The notes under the pieces are model-generated. The model was given only the letters and a program-made list of their open reading frames with translations. It was not told the DNA's origin and did no database searches. This document shows, piece after piece, positions 1 through 7,221 of a stretch of DNA of 13,271 nt. Position 1 is the first letter of the stretch, and each line of letters starts with the position of its first letter. Source of the DNA: Quisquiliibacterium sp. (GTDB taxonomy: Bacteria; Pseudomonadota; Gammaproteobacteria; Burkholderiales; Burkholderiaceae_E); contig JALRBB010000355.1 of NCBI GenBank assembly GCA_023257915.1, positions 1 to 13,271 of the forward strand, given 5' to 3'. Both the position numbers and the translations under genes were made by a program.

Positions 1-30
1 ACAAGCGTCTGGCCGGCGGCGCGCGCTCCG

Positions 31-52
31 CGAAAAGATCCCGAAATCGGGA
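31..52 (-). terminator. Possible rho-independent terminator after the small exported protein
   Basis: On the minus strand TCCCGA and TCGGGA (39-52) form a 6-bp stem with a two-base centre, which in practice would open to a larger loop. A short T-rich stretch, TCTTTTC, follows. It lies about 30 bases past the stop codon of the 83-445 gene. The stem is short and the T run imperfect, so it is only a candidate. Confidence 0.35.
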
Positions 53-82
53 CATGATCCGACGCGGTATGCAGCACAGCGT

Positions 83-445
83 TCATGGCCTGCTCTGGGG
101 CCTTGCTTCGCCGGACAGTCGCGAGCCGATTGGCGCGGCTCGCTGCAGACGCGGCAACAGCTCCGACACGCTTGCGTCAGGCCGGCTCATCGGCAAAGGC
201 GTCGACGCGGCAGGCAGCTTCGGGGATTCCCGCATGACGCCAACGAAACCACCCAGCCTTGCCGCCTGCTCGTTTGCGGCACGCCAGCTGATGGCCGGAT
301 TCGGGGAGCGAAACGACTGGTATGACTCCAGCGGCATCGGCTGGGACTGCACATGCGGGGCCGCAGCCGGGCCGGCGAGCACTGCTCCTGTGGAAAACGT
401 CGCCACAAAGGCGATTACAAGGACAGGGATGAGATGAAAATTCAT
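83..445 (-). CDS. Small exported protein of unknown function (about 120 aa)
   Basis: I do not recognise a family. From ATG 445 the protein opens MNFHLIPVLVIAFVATFSTG and continues AVLAGPAAAP, a typical Sec signal peptide with a hydrophobic core and a likely cleavage after about residue 24 (VLA/G). The mature part is about 95 residues, rich in Pro, Ala, Ser and Arg, with no cysteine and no recognisable motif, so a periplasmic or secreted location is inferred. I prefer ATG 445 because AGGA lies seven bases upstream; ATG 451 and ATG 502 are in frame, but the longer forms would bury the signal peptide behind a non-hydrophobic N-terminus. It follows the SDR gene on the same strand after a 115-base gap that holds its own AT-rich promoter-like stretch, so it may be transcribed separately. 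It resembles the small periplasmic proteins common in Burkholderiales, but that is only an impression. Confidence 0.6.
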   Translation of the reverse strand: MNFHLIPVLVIAFVATFSTGAVLAGPAAAPHVQSQPMPLESYQSFRSPNPAISWRAANEQAARLGGFVGVMRESPKLPAASTPLPMSRPDASVSELLPRLQRAAPIGSRLSGEARPQSRP

Positions 446-481
446 GGGCATCCTGGCGTGGTTGCACGTGAACGCTTTCGC

Positions 482-499
482 CGCTGTCGACAGACAGCG
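482..499. promoter_or_regulatory. Perfect 7-bp inverted repeat in leader of the small exported protein
   Basis: CGCTGTC (482-488) and GACAGCG (493-499) are perfect inverted arms around the four bases GACA. The element lies between the AT-rich promoter candidate (510-543) and the start codon at 445, so it would be in the 5' untranslated leader as a hairpin, or could serve as an operator. No regulator is known. Confidence 0.35.
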
Positions 500-509
500 C
501 ACAAGCGGA

Positions 510-543
510 ACTATAAATTAAAGGGTCTATTCGCTGGCATCAA
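510..543 (-). promoter_or_regulatory. Candidate promoter of the small exported protein
   Basis: This AT-rich island stands out in GC-rich DNA. Read on the minus strand it holds TTGATG (543-538), then after 15 bases TTTAAT (522-517), and also TATAGT (515-510). TTTAAT and TATAGT each match the sigma70 -10 consensus at five of six positions, but the spacing to the -35-like box is short for the first and long for the second. Confidence 0.35.
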
Positions 544-560
544 TCCTTACAGCCCGGCCT

Positions 561-1394
561 TCAACCGCGTCGCAGCGCCGCCCAGTCCTCCTCAGTCCAG
601 GCTAGCAGATCCTCAGCACCGGAGGTCCGCAGATGCGTGCCGCCATCGATCGTCACCATCTCGCCGTTGATATAGGCGGCACCGTCCGAAACCAGGTACG
701 AGGCTAGGTTCGCGAGCTCGTCATGTTCGCCGACCCGCCCGAGCGGCACGCGTGCCTGCGGCGGCGCCTGCCGCGCGCGGGTACTCGCTGCCAGTTGCCC
801 GCTGGCACCCGGCGTCGGAAAAAATCCGGGTGCGATCGCGACCAGCCGCACGCCGTGCGGCCCCCACTCGACGGCAAGGCTGCGAGTCATCGCCAGCACG
901 CCGGACTTGGCGATTGCGGACGGAACCGTGAACGCGCGGCCGGTAATCGTCGATGTGGACAGGATGCTGAGTACAACTCCCTTGCGTCCGGCTTCGATCC
1001 AGCGACGTCCAGCGGCCATCGTGCAATACATCGCGCCGTGCAGCGTCGGCGCGAGGATTGCATCAGCAGCGCGAAACGACAGCTTGTCGGTGCGCGCAAC
1101 GAAGGTCGCGGCCGCGTTGTTGACCAGCACATCGATGCCAGCGTCGTCAAACAGCGCCTGCATCATCGCCTCGACCTGCTCGCCACTGCGCAGGGCGCCC
1201 GCGTGGGTCTCGACCCGCGCGCCACCCTGTTCGCGCCACAGCACCGCGCGCGCCTCCAGCACCTCGGCGCGACGACCGCAGATCACGAGGCTGGCGCCAA
1301 GCTGCGCGAAGCGTGCGCCCATCGCAGCCCCAAGCCCGGTGCCACCGCCGGTGATCAGAATGCGTTTGCCGGCGAGCAGATCGGGCATGAACAT
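561..1394 (-). CDS. SDR family oxidoreductase, 2,4-dienoyl-CoA reductase-like type
   Basis: This 277-aa protein has the length of a classical short-chain dehydrogenase. The Rossmann glycine motif TGGGTGLG is at residues 15-22, NNAAA (the NNAG position) at 92-96, and the C-terminal IDGG motif near 249-252. The active-site segment SAIAK (159-163) has Ser where classical SDRs have the Tyr of YxxxK; Lys163 is kept. The following AVEWGPHGVR (174-183) resembles the 2,4-dienoyl-CoA reductase branch, which also lacks that Tyr. A soluble NAD(P)H-dependent reductase or dehydrogenase acting on an acyl-CoA is therefore inferred. ATG 1394 is chosen because AAGGAG lies seven bases upstream; ATG 1388 is less well placed. 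The gene is divergent from the acyl-CoA dehydrogenase pair across a 219-base gap, which fits a shared pathway. The fold is certain; the substrate is not. Confidence 0.9.
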   Translation of the reverse strand: MFMPDLLAGKRILITGGGTGLGAAMGARFAQLGASLVICGRRAEVLEARAVLWREQGGARVETHAGALRSGEQVEAMMQALFDDAGIDVLVNNAAATFVARTDKLSFRAADAILAPTLHGAMYCTMAAGRRWIEAGRKGVVLSILSTSTITGRAFTVPSAIAKSGVLAMTRSLAVEWGPHGVRLVAIAPGFFPTPGASGQLAASTRARQAPPQARVPLGRVGEHDELANLASYLVSDGAAYINGEMVTIDGGTHLRTSGAEDLLAWTEEDWAALRRG

Positions 1395-1613
1395 CGAGAG
1401 GCTCCTTGAGATGGAATCGGTGTCGGACTGGATGCAGGTCCATTTTGCTTGAAATTGTCCGCAACGCCAGGCAGCTTGCCAGCATCAAGGTGCAAGGTTT
1501 CGCACAATGATCCCCGATCGCTGGAATCCGCACCGAGGTGGTGCAAGCGCGGTTTACAGGTCCAAAGTGTTCCGGCGACACTGCGGGTCTTTGCGAATCA
1601 ACCTGGACCGTTC
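1395..1613. promoter_or_regulatory. Divergent control region between SDR and acyl-CoA dehydrogenase genes
   Basis: This 219-base gap must hold promoters for both directions. On the plus strand TTTACA (1552-1557) matches the -35 consensus at five of six positions, but no good -10 box follows at 17 bases. On the minus strand CAAAAT is a weak -10 candidate near 1445-1450. The imperfect inverted repeat CAGGCA-GCT-TGCCAG occurs near 1468-1482. Nothing here is strong enough to name a regulator. Confidence 0.35.
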
Positions 1614-2762
1614 ATGCACGAATTCCGATTCGATCCGGTGCGTCTGCCCGCCTCCGCGCAAGCCCTGCGCGGCGAGGTGCGCGCCTTCATTGCCGAGCAA
1701 CTCGCGCAAGGGCGCTTTGATCCACGCGTCAACTCCTGGGGCTCACGCGACCCGGCGTTTTCCAAGGCCTGCGGCGAGCGCGGCTATATCGGCATGTGCT
1801 GGCCGAAAGAATATGGCGGCCATGAACGCTCGGCGTTGGAACGCTATGTGGTCGTCGAGGAAATGCTTGCACTTGGCGCCCCAGTCGGAGCGCATTGGGT
1901 AGCCGACCGGCAAAGCGGCAACCAGATTCTGAAACACGGCAGCGAGCGTGCCCGTCGGCAGATCCTGCCCCAGATCTGCGCCGGCGAATGCTTCTTTAGC
2001 ATTGGCATGAGTGAGCCGGATTCTGGCTCTGACCTGGCCGCGGTGCGCACAAAGGCGGTCAAGGTTGAGGGTGGCTGGAAAATTTCCGGCTCCAAGGTCT
2101 GGACCAGTGGTGCACACGAAGCGCATTACCTGATCGCACTGGTGCGCACCGCGCCGCTTGAAGATGACCGTCATGCCGGCATGACGCAGTTCATTATCGA
2201 CACTGCCAAGCCCGGCTTCAGCACCCGGCCGATCTACAACCTGTACGGCGGACATGACTTCAACGAATGCATCTTCGATGACTACTTCGTCGAAGATGAC
2301 ATGGTGCTGGGCGGAGTCGGTTCAGGCTGGCGCATGGTCACCGGCGAGCTTGCGTTCGAGCGCTCAGGCCCGGACCGCTTCATGAGCACCTTTCAGCTGC
2401 TGCTCGAGTCGATGCGCCAGATCGGCACGCAACCCAACGAGCAGGAAGCGGCTGAGCTCGGTCGGCTGATCGCGCACCTGGCCACACTGCGACGCATGTC
2501 GACCTCGATCGCCGGCCAGCTTGAGCTAGGCGCCAACCCGGCGATCGAAGCCGCACTGGTCAAAGACATCGGCACCACGTTCGAGCGGGAGGTGCCTGAG
2601 GTGTTCCGCAAGCTGCTCGGAGTCGAACCCTCGCTGGGCCACAGTGCCGACTACGCCGAAAACCTCGGCCTGACCACGCTGCGCGCGCCGTCGTACACGC
2701 TGCGCGGCGGCACCCGGGAAATTCTGCGCGGCATGATCGCGCGCGGCCTTGGGCTGCGCTGA
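1614..2762 (+). CDS. Acyl-CoA dehydrogenase, catalytic-type subunit
   Basis: This 382-aa protein has the usual ACAD length. Acyl-CoA dehydrogenases are FAD enzymes that desaturate acyl-CoA at alpha,beta and pass electrons to ETF. The FAD/substrate signature GMSEPDSGSD is at residues 131-140, WKISGSKVWTSGA at 155-167, and the C-terminal LRGGTREIL at 363-371. The residue before GT, where medium- and short-chain ACADs carry the catalytic Glu, is Gly365. FER at 248-250 aligns with the LER/QER segment that holds the base in isovaleryl- and long-chain-type enzymes, so Glu249 is the likely base (inference). The start at 1614 removes 55 residues of non-homologous upstream reading frame; no good Shine-Dalgarno precedes it, so the start is less certain than the family. 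A second ACAD-fold gene begins 18 bases after its stop, suggesting a two-subunit enzyme. Confidence 0.93.
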   Translation: MHEFRFDPVRLPASAQALRGEVRAFIAEQLAQGRFDPRVNSWGSRDPAFSKACGERGYIGMCWPKEYGGHERSALERYVVVEEMLALGAPVGAHWVADRQSGNQILKHGSERARRQILPQICAGECFFSIGMSEPDSGSDLAAVRTKAVKVEGGWKISGSKVWTSGAHEAHYLIALVRTAPLEDDRHAGMTQFIIDTAKPGFSTRPIYNLYGGHDFNECIFDDYFVEDDMVLGGVGSGWRMVTGELAFERSGPDRFMSTFQLLLESMRQIGTQPNEQEAAELGRLIAHLATLRRMSTSIAGQLELGANPAIEAALVKDIGTTFEREVPEVFRKLLGVEPSLGHSADYAENLGLTTLRAPSYTLRGGTREILRGMIARGLGLR

Positions 2763-2780
2763 GCGCGCCCGCATGCAACG

Positions 2781-3845
2781 ATGACTGACACCATGACTAT
2801 CGCAAGTACCGAATCCGACGTAATAACAGCCGACCAGGCCGGCGAAATCGAAGCGCTGCTGCTCGAAACCATCGACCGGCTCAGCGAGGATCAGGCGAGC
2901 CGCGACGTACGCGAAGCCGCCGACCAGGGCGTGTTCCCGACCGCCCTGTGGGACGCCGTGGATGACGTCGGTCTGACCCGATGCCTCGTCCCCGAACAAG
3001 ACGGCGGTTCCGGATTTCCGTTGGCCAGCGCGATGCGGGCGCTCAAGCGCACTGCACATCATGCACTGCCGCTGCCGATCGCCGAATCCATGATCGCGTC
3101 GCGAATGCTTCTCGCCGCAGGTTTACCGGTGCCGCCGGGCATCATCAGTGTCGCGCAACGCGGCAGCGATGGACTGCTCGCCAGAGTTGCCTGGGGGGAG
3201 CAGGCTACGCAACTGGTGGTCGTCGAGGCGCATCAGGGCGCCTCTTGCGTCTCGCTGTACGCTGGTAAGGCACGCATCGAACACAAAGCCCGCAATCTTG
3301 CCGGCGAGCCGCGCATCACGCTCGCCACCGACGAGATGGAACGCGTGGCAAGCGCCGAGTTGCCGCAGGCCACCGAGCTGCTGCAGCGCTATGGCGCGCT
3401 CGCGCGCAGCGCCCAGATGAGCGGTGCGCTTGAGCGTGCCTTGCATCTCGCGTTGCAATATGCGAACGAGCGCGTGCAGTTTGGCCGACCGATTGGCAAG
3501 TTCCAGGCGGTGCAGCACATGCTAGCCGTGCAGGCCTCGCATGCGGCAGCGGCCAGCGCAGCCTTCGAGGGGGCTCTCGATGGCGGCGATGCGCATCCGG
3601 CCGAGCTGCCAGTTGCGATCGCGAAGGCCCGTATCAGCGAGGCAGCAGGACAGGGAGCCGACATCGCGCATCAGGTGCATGGCGCGATGGGATTCACGCG
3701 CGAACACCAACTGCACCATGTGACGCGCCGGCTCTACGCCTGGCGCGATGAATACGGCAACGAGGTGTTCTGGCAGCGTCGGGTAGGACAGATCATCGCC
3801 TCGGCCGGTGCCGACGCGCTTTGGCCGACGCTCGCCTCGCTCTGA
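2781..3845 (+). CDS. Acyl-CoA dehydrogenase-family protein, partner subunit
   Basis: This 354-aa protein is shorter and more divergent than the gene before it. The C-terminal half is clearly ACAD: RVQFGRPIGKFQAVQHML at 231-248 and HQVHGAMGFT at 297-306, both contributing to FAD and dimer contacts in the family. The middle domain lacks a recognisable GMSEPxxGSD motif, and the position of the C-terminal GTxEI motif reads WRDEYGNEVF (321-330). Such degenerate partners are known from heteromeric ACADs, for example the alpha2beta2 FadE pairs of steroid side-chain degradation; assigning this pair to that architecture is an inference from adjacency (18-base gap) and divergence. ATG 2781 is taken; ATG 2793 is an in-frame alternative, and neither has a strong ribosome-binding site, which fits coupled translation. 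Confidence 0.87.
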   Translation: MTDTMTIASTESDVITADQAGEIEALLLETIDRLSEDQASRDVREAADQGVFPTALWDAVDDVGLTRCLVPEQDGGSGFPLASAMRALKRTAHHALPLPIAESMIASRMLLAAGLPVPPGIISVAQRGSDGLLARVAWGEQATQLVVVEAHQGASCVSLYAGKARIEHKARNLAGEPRITLATDEMERVASAELPQATELLQRYGALARSAQMSGALERALHLALQYANERVQFGRPIGKFQAVQHMLAVQASHAAAASAAFEGALDGGDAHPAELPVAIAKARISEAAGQGADIAHQVHGAMGFTREHQLHHVTRRLYAWRDEYGNEVFWQRRVGQIIASAGADALWPTLASL

Positions 3846-3870
3846 CCGGGCCGGCCTGATCGCGCCGGTC
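3844..3870. terminator. Possible bidirectional hairpin between convergent genes
   Basis: GACCGG (3844-3849) pairs with CCGGTC (3865-3870) around a GC-rich loop that contains the self-complementary GGCCGGCC. It fills the 35-base gap between the stop codons of the ACAD partner (+) and the Fe-ADH (-). There is no T run on either strand, so a rho-independent function is uncertain. Confidence 0.3.
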
Positions 3871-3880
3871 CTCAGGCGCG

Positions 3881-5041
3881 TCAGGCCGCCAGCTTCAGAA
3901 TTTCGAGCACCGCGGCAGCATCCGGAAGCGGACGCGGATTGGTCGGAATCCAGCGATCATGCATGCAAAGCGCCGCGAGCTCTTCGAGCTTGTCGGCGCT
4001 GATGCCCACTTGCGAGAGCCGCGTCGGCAGACCGAGCCCAGCGATCAGGTTCTCGATGAAACCGGCTGCATCCTCATCGGGCGCCCCCAGCGCGCGCGCG
4101 ACCTGCGCCTGCTCGTCACGATTGACGAGCAAGTTGTAGCGCAGCACCGAGGGCAGTGTCACGCAGGACGTAATGCCATGCGGCACACCGCCCCAGCTAC
4201 CCAGAATATGACCAATCGCATGACTGGCACCCTTGTTGACGCCCGATTGAGAGCCGACAGTCGACAGCCACATCGCCATCTGACAATCGAACCGAGCCTG
4301 CAGATCCGACGCATCCGCCTTGCATCGTGACAAGGCCGTTGGCAGCAGCCGCAGCACCTGCAGGTCGGCAGCCTGCGAATACGGATTTGCGTCGATCGAC
4401 AGATAACCCTCGACCGCATGGTCCAGCGCCCGGATGCCGGTGGACAGCCAAAGCTCATCCGGTGTGGCCAAGGTCACGGCAGGATCGAGCACCACATAGG
4501 CCGGTACGGCGAAGCGATGATGAAACGACTCCTTGACGCCGGTTGCGCGATTGCTCACTCCCGCATACGCGTTGAATTCGCCGGCAGACAGCGTGGTCGG
4601 GATTGCGAGCATGCGCACCGTCGGCGCCTTGACCGGCGGGTAGCCAAGCGACGCCGACCCGGCCCGCATCGCATCGAGCTGCTCGGCACGCGTCACGTCG
4701 TTGGACAGACACAGCTGCACCACCTTGGCCGCATCGGTCTGCGAGCCGCCACCGAGCGAGACGATCAGGTCTGCGCCGAGTTCACGCGCGCGATTGGCGG
4801 CCGCAATGACCGCCTCGCGCGGCGTGTGCGCCGGTACTTCGTCGAAGCTGCCGCAAAACCGCTCGCCCAGCGCGTCGCACAGCTGCGCGACAAGATTGGT
4901 CGTCCGGTTCAGCGTGCGGCTGGCGAGCACGAACACGCGTCGGGCATCGAGCTCCTGGACGATCGCGCAACTCGCCTCGACGTAGGGTGAGCCGAACACG
5001 ACCCGTTCGATCTTCGGTGGGCGATAGCTTCCGCTCTTCAT
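3881..5041 (-). CDS. Iron-containing alcohol dehydrogenase, maleylacetate reductase-like
   Basis: This 386-aa protein has the standard length for group III Fe-ADHs, which use NAD(P)H and a divalent metal. The nucleotide-binding motif GGGS is at 97-100 (SLGGGSQTDAAK), IPTTLSAGEF at 147-156, and the helical metal-binding domain has RALDHAVEG (204-212), HAIGH (274-278) and PHG (287-289). His208, His274 and His288 fit the metal ligands, but the position four before His208, Asp in FucO-like enzymes, is Arg204; maleylacetate reductases also depart from Asp there. ATG 5041 is preferred because AGGAG ends six bases upstream; ATG 5047 overlaps that site. It lies 76 bases downstream of the crotonase on the same strand, so the two probably share a transcript. 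Possible roles are reduction of a keto-acid or semialdehyde, or a true maleylacetate reductase; no ring-cleavage genes are here to support the latter. Confidence 0.88.
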   Translation of the reverse strand: MKSGSYRPPKIERVVFGSPYVEASCAIVQELDARRVFVLASRTLNRTTNLVAQLCDALGERFCGSFDEVPAHTPREAVIAAANRARELGADLIVSLGGGSQTDAAKVVQLCLSNDVTRAEQLDAMRAGSASLGYPPVKAPTVRMLAIPTTLSAGEFNAYAGVSNRATGVKESFHHRFAVPAYVVLDPAVTLATPDELWLSTGIRALDHAVEGYLSIDANPYSQAADLQVLRLLPTALSRCKADASDLQARFDCQMAMWLSTVGSQSGVNKGASHAIGHILGSWGGVPHGITSCVTLPSVLRYNLLVNRDEQAQVARALGAPDEDAAGFIENLIAGLGLPTRLSQVGISADKLEELAALCMHDRWIPTNPRPLPDAAAVLEILKLAA

Positions 5042-5117
5042 CGTCATCTCCTCGCGCAAGGACTTCAATGGGCAGCGACACCGCGCATGGTTCAGGGGCG
5101 GCGACACGCCACAGTCG

Positions 5118-5903
5118 TCAACGACCCTGAAAGCGCGGCGCCCGACGCTCGGCCATCGCCGCCACGCCTTCCTTGAAGTCCTCGGTGCGGAACTGCTTGA
5201 CCTGCTCGGCCCCCTCGCGCACCGTGATCTCACGAACCGCCTCGGCAAGTCCGGCACGCAGCGTCGCGCGCGTCGACACCACCGCAATCGGCGCTGACAG
5301 TGCGATCTCCTGCGCCAGTTGCAGGGCCTCGGCACGTAACCGATCCTGCGGCACCAGCACATCGACCAGACCGATCTGATGCGCCTCCTCGCCGCCGATC
5401 CGCTTGCCGGTATAGAACAGCATCGACGCCTTCTGGATACCGATCACGCGCGGCAGTGTCACCGACAGCCCGAAGCCCGGATGAAAGCCAAGGCGATTGA
5501 AGTTTGCGGTGAAGCGCGCCTCAGGACTGGCAACCCGGAAATCCGCCACCATGGCCAGCCCCAGCCCGCCGCCCACCGCAGGGCCCTGCACCGCTGCGAC
5601 CACCGGCTTGGTGCACGAAAACAGCCGCACCGCCTCGTCGTACAAGGGGTTGCTGGTTTGCTCTTCGCGCGGCACCACCGAGCGGTCTCGACTGGCAAAG
5701 TCCGCGCCGGCACAAAAGGCCTTGCCTTGGGCGCACAGCAAAATGCTCCGGCAACTATCGTCCTTGTCGAGCGCATCGAACAGATCGGCAAGATTGCGGA
5801 TCAGCTCAATATCAAAAAAGTTATGTGGCGGACGACAGATCTCGACGATCGCCACATGGCCCTCTCGCGACAGTCCGATATCGGGTGGTGGTTTGATGCT
5901 CAT
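5118..5903 (-). CDS. Enoyl-CoA hydratase/isomerase (crotonase) family protein lacking both catalytic Glu
   Basis: This 261-aa protein is full length for the crotonase superfamily, which binds acyl-CoA and stabilises an enolate in an oxyanion hole. Oxyanion-hole segments are intact: AFCAGADF at 62-69 and GPAVGGGLGLA at 107-117. The two glutamates of classical enoyl-CoA hydratase are absent: the GGGxE position is Gly115, and the PExxLG position reads NFNRLG, placing Phe135 there. GFHPGFGLSVTLPR (139-152) is typical of a divergent subgroup annotated only as ECH/isomerase. So the fold and CoA binding are confident, while a simple hydratase activity is doubtful. ATG 5903 has AGGGAG nine bases upstream. 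It is first in a two-gene run with the Fe-ADH and divergent from the CoA-transferase gene across 96 bases. Confidence 0.9.
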   Translation of the reverse strand: MSIKPPPDIGLSREGHVAIVEICRPPHNFFDIELIRNLADLFDALDKDDSCRSILLCAQGKAFCAGADFASRDRSVVPREEQTSNPLYDEAVRLFSCTKPVVAAVQGPAVGGGLGLAMVADFRVASPEARFTANFNRLGFHPGFGLSVTLPRVIGIQKASMLFYTGKRIGGEEAHQIGLVDVLVPQDRLRAEALQLAQEIALSAPIAVVSTRATLRAGLAEAVREITVREGAEQVKQFRTEDFKEGVAAMAERRAPRFQGR

Positions 5904-5999
5904 CGGTGTTCGCTCCCTGAAGTTCGTGGGTATAGTCTCGAGCGGCCAATATAGCAGCGACATGCGCGTCGAATCGGCGCGCCTGGAAAGGAGACGCAA
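5904..5999. promoter_or_regulatory. Divergent promoter region, crotonase / CoA-transferase
   Basis: This 96-base region serves both genes. The AT-rich core at 5929-5955 holds TATAGC (5950-5955) as a plus-strand -10 candidate and, on the minus strand, TATATT (5953-5948) and TATACC (5934-5929). None has a good -35 box at 16-18 bases, so an activator-dependent promoter is possible. The plus-strand ribosome-binding site AAGGAG lies seven bases before ATG 6000, and AGGGAG precedes ATG 5903 on the other strand. Confidence 0.45.
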
Positions 6000-7220
6000 A
6001 TGAGTTCCGGCCCTCTCGCAGGCATTCGGGTCCTCGACCTGACTTCGGTGGTGCTTGGCCCAGTGGCCACCCACATCCTCGGAGACTACGGTGCCGAGGT
6101 GATCAAGGTCGAGCCTCCGGCGGGCGACCTGATGCGCGCCAATGGCGTTTCGCTGAACAAGGGCATGAGCTCGATCTTTCTGGCCATCAATCGCAACAAG
6201 CGCTCGCTGGCGATCGATATGAAGTCAGAGTCCGGACGCGACGTGCTGGCACGACTGGTGGGTGAGGTCGATGTGCTGGTGCACAACATGCGCGTCAAGG
6301 CGATCGAGCGACTCGGCTTCGGCTACGACGCGGTGAAGGCAATCAACCCGAAGATCGTCTACTGCGTGGCCACCGGCTTCGGCCAGGACGGCCCCTACCG
6401 CGACAAGCCAGCCTTCGACGACATCATCCAGTCGGCCTGCGGCCTGGTCGCGCTCAACCACGAGAATCTCGGGTCGGCCAACTATGTACCCTCGCTAATG
6501 GCCGACAAAACGATTGGTGTCTACTTGGCCAATGCCGTGATGGCTGGTCTGGTGCATCGGCTACGCACCGGCGAAGGCCAAAGCATCGAGGTACCGATGT
6601 ACGAGACGATGACTGCCTTCATGCTTGCCGAACATCTGGGTGGGCTGAGTTTCGACCCCGCACCCGCGCCGGCCGGTTACGCCCGCGTGTTGGCGGGCGG
6701 ACGCAAGCCGATTCCGACGCGCGACGGCCACGTCAGCATGCTGCCGTATACCGAACATCACTGGGTGTCCTTCCTTCGCGACGCGGGTCATGAAGAGGCG
6801 ATCGAGCGGCTACAGGTACGCGACCGGCATTCGCGCAACCGCAACATTCAGGAGTTGTACGCCCTCTTATCGCAGATCGTCGGCGCCCAAAGCACCGAGC
6901 ACTGGATGCAGGTCTGCGAGCGGCTCGACATCCCGGCAACGCCGATCTACGACTTTGAAGCCCTGCCCGAGCATCCGCACCTGAAGGCGGTCGGGTTGTT
7001 CGAGCGTGGTGAACATCCCACCCAAGGCGCGATCCGCTATGTGCGCCCGACCGTGAAGTTCTCGGCCAGTCCGGCAATGGTACGCAACCAGGCGCCAGAA
7101 CTCGGTCAGGATTCGGCGGCAATCCTGTCCGAGCTCGGTTACGCGGCGCAGGACATCGCGCGGATGTTTGCTGACGGCGTGGTCCTGGGCGCACGCAGCG
7201 ACACAGCGTCGGACGACTGA
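6000..7220 (+). CDS. CaiB/BaiF-type (class III) CoA-transferase
   Basis: This 406-aa protein has the usual family length. Class III CoA-transferases move CoA between carboxylates through an aspartyl-CoA intermediate. PLAGIRVLDLTSVVLGP (5-21) and the GAEVIKVEPPAGD segment (31-43) form the N-terminal Rossmann-like part. PSLMADK (164-170) places Asp169 at the catalytic Asp position of formyl-CoA transferase. GEGQSIEVPMYETM (191-204) and PELGQD (366-371) are further family motifs, and the glycine loop region has HLGG at 212-215. The substrate cannot be read from sequence; in this setting it most likely activates the imported acid with succinyl-CoA or acetyl-CoA as donor (inference). AAGGAG upstream fixes the start. 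It is a single plus-strand gene between two minus-strand runs, divergent from the crotonase. Confidence 0.93.
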   Translation: MSSGPLAGIRVLDLTSVVLGPVATHILGDYGAEVIKVEPPAGDLMRANGVSLNKGMSSIFLAINRNKRSLAIDMKSESGRDVLARLVGEVDVLVHNMRVKAIERLGFGYDAVKAINPKIVYCVATGFGQDGPYRDKPAFDDIIQSACGLVALNHENLGSANYVPSLMADKTIGVYLANAVMAGLVHRLRTGEGQSIEVPMYETMTAFMLAEHLGGLSFDPAPAPAGYARVLAGGRKPIPTRDGHVSMLPYTEHHWVSFLRDAGHEEAIERLQVRDRHSRNRNIQELYALLSQIVGAQSTEHWMQVCERLDIPATPIYDFEALPEHPHLKAVGLFERGEHPTQGAIRYVRPTVKFSASPAMVRNQAPELGQDSAAILSELGYAAQDIARMFADGVVLGARSDTASDD

Positions 7221-7221
7221 G

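Noticed and set aside
156..163. LivG signature LPFGIQKR as a degenerate ABC motif (residue numbers of the 11936-12718 protein)
   Set aside because: An LPxGxQR signature is normal in LivG proteins, so it is not an anomaly.
723..1409. Long plus-strand open frame opposite the SDR gene
   Set aside because: Arg/Ala-rich shadow frame of a GC-rich gene, with no motif and no ribosome-binding site.
1449..1613. N-terminal extension of the acyl-CoA dehydrogenase frame from ATG 1449
   Set aside because: The 55 extra residues do not look like an ACAD N-terminus, and the stretch lies in the divergent promoter region; ATG 1614 gives the normal family length.
4418..4990. Plus-strand open frame opposite the Fe-ADH gene
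   Set aside because: Composition is typical of an antisense shadow; the minus-strand frame carries clear family motifs.
5042..5362. Upstream extension of the Fe-ADH frame
   Set aside because: It is Arg-rich, overlaps the crotonase gene antiparallel-free in another frame, and a good ribosome-binding site marks ATG 5041.
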